Assembly: GCA_902767775.1 (NCBI GenBank)
Contig: CACXIP010000002.1
Span: forward strand, 1-64,000
Reading direction: 5' to 3'
DNA length: 64,000 bases
From: an uncultured Prevotellaceae bacterium
GTDB taxonomy: Bacteria; Bacteroidota; Bacteroidia; Bacteroidales; Bacteroidaceae
The position numbers and the translations under genes are program-made. The notes under the pieces are model-generated. The model had not been told where the DNA came from and searched no databases. It saw nothing but the letters and a program-made list of their open reading frames with translations. Of the stretch, positions 60,532 through 64,000 are shown piece after piece. Positions within the stretch are counted from its first letter, which is position 1; every line of letters starts with the position of its first letter.

Positions 60532-61721
60532 TTATTATAAATGATGTTCACCGCTTCTCTTGTAGCATTGCCATAGTATTGTACATACTTATCTTTAAAA
60601 GCAATTGCTGTTTTTATACGTTTGTCAAAGTCCATATCCTTGATGGCGGCAAGCAAACGGTCCTCGTTATCCAAACCAACGGAGTCAAGTGCTTCCCTTA
60701 TGTCGAAATACACACCACGTTCTCGAGTGTAGTCATCGTAGTCGTATGCAAAACAGAGCATAGGTCTCCCCAAGATAGAATAGTCAAAGAAAATACTCGA
60801 ATAATCAGAGATCATAATGTCGGAAACCAGCATCAACTCATTTACATTTGAATATGCAGAAACGTTCTTAGCAAAAGATCCATTGCGATCAATATTCATA
60901 ACCTCCACAACAGAAGGATGTGCCCTGAACAACAAGACATATTGATCTCCAAGTTCTTTTTCCCATTTGTTCAAATCTATAGGCGGGGTAAGCACCAGAT
61001 ACTTTCCTTCTTTCCTCTCATAATCTCTAAATGTAGGAGCATACATGATAACTTTCTTATTCGGTGGAAGCCCTAACTCAGACTTGATCTTGGAAATAGA
61101 TTCTTTATTGTTTTTTTCTACCAGTTCATCATTTCTTGGCAATCCTATACACTTTATGTTTTCTTTTGACTTCATGAAGGCTTTTTGCCATATCGTCACA
61201 TCATAATCACCTTGGGCAAGAATAACATAATTCTTGACAACTTGGGGACTTTTCCCTCTATTAGTAGTAAAGGCTTTTGATTTACCAACAGTGTCAGCCC
61301 CAATCATCTTTATAGGCGTTCCATGCCAAGTGTTTAACACGAATGTATGAATGCCCGTAAACGACAGTCCTCTGGTCATGCTGACATTAGTGACCCAGAC
61401 TCTCGCTTTCAGCAGATAATAATAGTATTTTAAAGAATCTAACTGAATCTTTTTGCCCTTGGGAACAACAAATTTATTTGGATTTCTAAATGCCCAGACA
61501 TATTTGTATCCTTTGAATCTAGAGTCATTTATCATATAATCGTAGATATATTTAGGACTGTCATTCATCAGCTTACCTCCACTAGTCACAAAGACTATAA
61601 GGTTGGGGTCTGTCTTTAAGAAAGGTTTTAGTATCCTAATTAGCCATTTACCAAGGAACTGATATGTTTTCAATAACAGTTTTGAATATTTGACGCTATT
61701 AATTAATTTAACTGACGCCAT
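60516..61721 (-). CDS. CDP-glycerol glycerophosphotransferase family protein
   Basis: 401 residues. DSPKYIYDYMINDSRF, VWVTNVSMTRGLSFTGIHTFVLNTWHGTPIKMIG, LLFRAHPSVVEVM and ISDYSSIFFDYSILGRPMLCFAYDYDDYTRERGVYFD are the family motifs. It is closely similar to the copies at 53366 and 59096, so the three arose by duplication. It lies 16 bases behind the SDR gene. The 3' end overlaps the frame of the SGNH fragment, which places the deletion breakpoint near its stop codon. Confidence 0.9.
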   Translation of the reverse strand: MASVKLINSVKYSKLLLKTYQFLGKWLIRILKPFLKTDPNLIVFVTSGGKLMNDSPKYIYDYMINDSRFKGYKYVWAFRNPNKFVVPKGKKIQLDSLKYYYYLLKARVWVTNVSMTRGLSFTGIHTFVLNTWHGTPIKMIGADTVGKSKAFTTNRGKSPQVVKNYVILAQGDYDVTIWQKAFMKSKENIKCIGLPRNDELVEKNNKESISKIKSELGLPPNKKVIMYAPTFRDYERKEGKYLVLTPPIDLNKWEKELGDQYVLLFRAHPSVVEVMNIDRNGSFAKNVSAYSNVNELMLVSDIMISDYSSIFFDYSILGRPMLCFAYDYDDYTRERGVYFDIREALDSVGLDNEDRLLAAIKDMDFDKRIKTAIAFKDKYVQYYGNATREAVNIIYNKMKEE

Positions 61722-61737
61722 TTGTCAAATGATCATA

Positions 61738-62433
61738 TTATTTATAACAATAACCTCCATTAACTTCTATCATGCTGCCATTTACAAATGGATTGTCAAT
61801 GCAGAATCGGTAGGCATCGACGATTTCCTCTACCGAAGCGAAGCGGTGGATGGCTGTTTTGCGGTAGATGTTCTGCTTAATTTCCTCTGGCTTCTCTTTT
61901 TGCCAAGGAGTGGCCACAAAACCAGGAATAATGGCATTGACTGTTGTTCCCGTTCCTTCGAATTCCTTGACAAGATTCTTTGCCAGAGCGCAGACTGCTG
62001 ACTTCGTCACGCCATAACTCAGCACTGTGGCATGGGGATGGACAGCCATCTGCGAACCGGTGAAGAGAATACGCGAACCAGAAGGAATCAGTCCATATAA
62101 CTCTCTTATTATAATATAATGTGAATTGACAGCCACCTCCATCTGTCTGTCCCAGTCCTCGTCGGTAGTTTCTGTAAATGATTTGCGAATGCTCATGCCG
62201 GCATTGCAGACGATGCAATCCACATGGTCGCTTTTTGACTTAACATATTCGATAAACTGATAAACCTCGTGACGCTGGCTCTGGTCTATCTTCACAGCCT
62301 CATAGTTCAACATCTGGTCCGTAAAATCTGGTCCGACATAAGTCGCAAATACATAATAGCCTTTTTCTAAAAGCATTTTAGACACACCAAGTCCTATGCC
62401 AGATGTGCCACCTGTAACAATTGCATATTTCAT
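61738..62433 (-). CDS. Short-chain dehydrogenase/reductase
   Basis: 231 residues. IVTGGTSGIGLGVSKMLLEKG (NAD(P) loop TGxxxGIG), CNAGMS (NAG), a Ser in LFTGSQMAVHP and YGVTKSAVCALAKNL (YxxxK) give a complete active site. It resembles the 3-oxoacyl-ACP reductase and sugar-reductase branches; the substrate may be a sugar or polyol precursor of the polymer. The C-terminus NGSMIEVNGGYCYK matches the remnant at 52039, so a second copy once existed there. 12 bases separate it from the upstream gene. Confidence 0.9.
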   Translation of the reverse strand: MKYAIVTGGTSGIGLGVSKMLLEKGYYVFATYVGPDFTDQMLNYEAVKIDQSQRHEVYQFIEYVKSKSDHVDCIVCNAGMSIRKSFTETTDEDWDRQMEVAVNSHYIIIRELYGLIPSGSRILFTGSQMAVHPHATVLSYGVTKSAVCALAKNLVKEFEGTGTTVNAIIPGFVATPWQKEKPEEIKQNIYRKTAIHRFASVEEIVDAYRFCIDNPFVNGSMIEVNGGYCYK

Positions 62434-62445
62434 CTTTTGAAGTCT

Positions 62446-63363
62446 TTATTCTATTGGAATATTTATCATGAAAATTCTTTTTCCTGCTGTAGAGAGCATC
62501 AGGTGGTTGTTGAAAATATAACAGCCTTCAGGTTCGGAAGGGAATCTAGCCTCTTTAAGGTCATAGGTCCTCACCAGTTTTCTCTGTTCCAAATCTATCA
62601 CCCTTAGCCATAGATATTTCTTAGGTGACACTCCCTGGGCGATATACAATTTTCCTTTATGGATACATGCACCTTGAGAGAATGGTGCTTTGAAATCTAC
62701 TTCATAACTGTCAAGAATATCCTTGTCATTCAGAAATACCTCTCTGCCCTCGTCAACTGATGGAATTCTGAACTTTGAAATACGACATAATCCTTTGTTG
62801 AGTGCTTTTCTGCGATTATTTCGTGAATAAGTATACATACAGTTTTTTTCACGGTCTATAACCGTCCAAGGGCTGCCGAGTGCATTCTCGTCAGTCGCTT
62901 CAGGAAAATAGATGGTCTGCACCTGTTGTACCGATAGGCTATCGTAATCCTTTGCTTCATCACTTTTCATGGGTACAAGACGAAACACATCAAGTACACC
63001 CCGACCTTTATTGTTAACGCGGTTAGACACATAGAATAGTGGAAAGGGGGTGGACTCCTGAAACCCCTGAATACCGAACGTGCTGTTGTTGGCGTGATAG
63101 ACATCTGATTTCCCTCTCATTTCCGTCTTGGCTTCATGTCGATGCACGTTACAGAGTTTCTTTTGCTTTAAGTTATAGAGCCCGAATTTAGACTCTTGTT
63201 TTGTTACTAAGACCAAATAGTCGCCATAGCAATCACCACTTTGTGCACCCATACTGTTCTTGGCGTAGAGCGTAAAAAGGCTGTCACCAGAATCCTGCCC
63301 TAATGCCATAGCTGGCATAGGCAAGACAAATATCAGGACAAAAAGATATATCCTGTCTAACAT
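62446..63363 (-). CDS. Secreted beta-propeller-like protein of unknown function
   Basis: 305 residues with a signal peptide (LFVLIFVLPMPAMALGQ). The mature part has repeated four-stranded units (GDYLVLVTKQESKFGLYNLKQKKL; NCMYTYSRNN; GKLYIAQGVSPKKYLWLRVIDLEQRKLVRTYDL; NNHLMLSTAGKRIFMIN) typical of a beta-propeller. No catalytic residues are recognised. It overlaps the upstream transferase by 7 bases and is part of the polymer cluster; a role in polymer export or surface display is only suggested by position. Confidence 0.7.
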   Translation of the reverse strand: MLDRIYLFVLIFVLPMPAMALGQDSGDSLFTLYAKNSMGAQSGDCYGDYLVLVTKQESKFGLYNLKQKKLCNVHRHEAKTEMRGKSDVYHANNSTFGIQGFQESTPFPLFYVSNRVNNKGRGVLDVFRLVPMKSDEAKDYDSLSVQQVQTIYFPEATDENALGSPWTVIDREKNCMYTYSRNNRRKALNKGLCRISKFRIPSVDEGREVFLNDKDILDSYEVDFKAPFSQGACIHKGKLYIAQGVSPKKYLWLRVIDLEQRKLVRTYDLKEARFPSEPEGCYIFNNHLMLSTAGKRIFMINIPIE

Positions 63364-64000
63364 AAGCCAATACGCTTTTTTGTTTCTTCTGCAATGTCAA
63401 TATTGTATCTGTTATTATCCCAAAAGAAATTCATCAAGAATTCATATTGTTCCTTTGGCACATGACAATCTTCGCCACTCTTCATGATTTGAAGAAGTTG
63501 ATCAAAATTATATGCTCTTTTGCCGATAAAATATTTGTCATATTCCGAAAGATTATAACTTGTCTTAACATATTCATCATAATCAAACACATACAGGATT
63601 ATCTCCTTGTTCATTATCAAAAAGTCTGTATATATTGATGAATAATCAGTTATCAAGCAGTCAATGAATGGCAACACTGTGTAAATATCACTAACTGATG
63701 GATAAATGCAGAGATTACTATAACAATTTAGATTATCTATATTTATTTTTGTGGAAGGATGTAGTTTCACGACAAACAGACTATTAGATTCTCTCATGAT
63801 ATCATTCAGATATTGCCAATCAATGCCAGCCTGCATGATGAAATCACGCCTGTCATTTCTCCAAGTTGGCATATAAACATATGTCTTGTCGTATTTTCCC
63901 AATGATTCCACGAACTGCAATGTTTCTGATGGCTCATACTTCTTAATAAATGAAATGGCAGAATCCTTTCCTTCTATTAAAAGCTTGCTGCGAGGGTAAA
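63357..64000 (-). CDS. CDP-glycerol glycerophosphotransferase family protein, partial
   Basis: The window contains the last 214 codons; the frame is open to the window edge. YVYMPTWRNDRRDF, VVKLHPSTKI (the His region) and CLITDYSSIYTDFLIMNKEIILYVFDYDEYVKTSYNLS (nucleotide part) identify the C-terminal half of the same family as 53366, 59096 and 60516, but more distant from them. The start lies outside the window. It is the first visible gene of the leftward cluster. Confidence 0.85.
   Translation of the reverse strand, partial: YPRSKLLIEGKDSAISFIKKYEPSETLQFVESLGKYDKTYVYMPTWRNDRRDFIMQAGIDWQYLNDIMRESNSLFVVKLHPSTKINIDNLNCYSNLCIYPSVSDIYTVLPFIDCLITDYSSIYTDFLIMNKEIILYVFDYDEYVKTSYNLSEYDKYFIGKRAYNFDQLLQIMKSGEDCHVPKEQYEFLMNFFWDNNRYNIDIAEETKKRIGLC

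Overview
The window looks like a chromosomal piece of a Bacteroidales bacterium, most likely Prevotella or a close relative. Evidence seen in the sequence: promoters of the Bacteroidota type (TTTG or TTG, about 19-21 bases, then TAnnTTTG) stand before many genes; Shine-Dalgarno sites are almost absent; there is an archaeal-type ProS, a FeoA-FeoB fusion, a type IX secretion plug protein, BspA-like surface proteins and C-terminal tails of the form WYNLQGQRV...GIYIRNGKK. The species cannot be fixed from this alone.

Layout. 1-9.2 kb: 3' end of a 5S rRNA with its terminator, a 9-base CCGG repeat array, a candidate small RNA, a small lysozyme-like secreted protein, proS with a secreted protein, an OmpA-type lipoprotein, then mtgA-uvrD-cysE-vsr. 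9.2-12.4 kb: two almost identical 46-codon peptide genes, each with its own promoter, a Fic-fold protein with a ruined active site, an unknown protein and an AraC regulator. 12.5-22.6 kb: nucleotidyltransferase, nrnA, a DUF4827-type lipoprotein, glmM, a GNAT protein, a double SH3 protein, a thioredoxin-hydrolase fusion, the T9SS plug protein, a lipoprotein and a sigma-70 family factor. 22.9-32.8 kb: a GH36 alpha-galactosidase and two large paralogous BspA-like surface proteins, the second carrying a dockerin. 32.8-46.4 kb: feoAB, a TamL-like outer-membrane lipoprotein, a CotH-kinase protein, a YycJ-like hydrolase, glyA, pyrI-pyrB and a class A penicillin-binding protein. 46.4-52 kb: a 26-codon ORF behind a promoter whose spacer is a 16-bp palindrome, a multi-domain putative DNA-binding protein, tRNA-Cys, a FeoB-associated Cys-rich protein, the NifU-like/GGGtGRT pair, and a repeat-built small lipoprotein. 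52-64 kb: a leftward surface-polymer cluster with four CDP-glycerol glycerophosphotransferase-like proteins (one cut by the window edge), two LicD-like/NTP_transf_5 nucleotidyltransferases, a GT4 glycosyltransferase, a TagD-type cytidylyltransferase fused to an oxidoreductase, an SDR enzyme, and at least two decayed gene remnants.

How the parts work together. The 52-64 kb genes together suggest synthesis of a phosphodiester-linked (teichoic-acid-like) surface glycan: the cytidylyltransferase fusion would make a CDP-activated polyol, and the glycerophosphotransferase-like enzymes would polymerise or attach it. mtgA, the class A PBP, glmM and the small lysozyme-like protein serve peptidoglycan. 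The TamL-like protein, OmpA lipoprotein and T9SS plug protein belong to outer-membrane biogenesis and export, and the BspA-like and CotH proteins are probable T9SS cargo, judged from their C-terminal tails.

Most unusual items: the shared palindrome TGTGTGCCCACACA at two loci, the duplicated peptide genes beside a degenerate Fic protein, the architecture of the 782-residue protein at 46.8 kb together with the CCGG repeat inside it, the GGGtGRT pair, and the two enzyme fusions (thioredoxin-hydrolase and cytidylyltransferase-oxidoreductase). All functional claims rest on reading motifs by eye; no database search was run.
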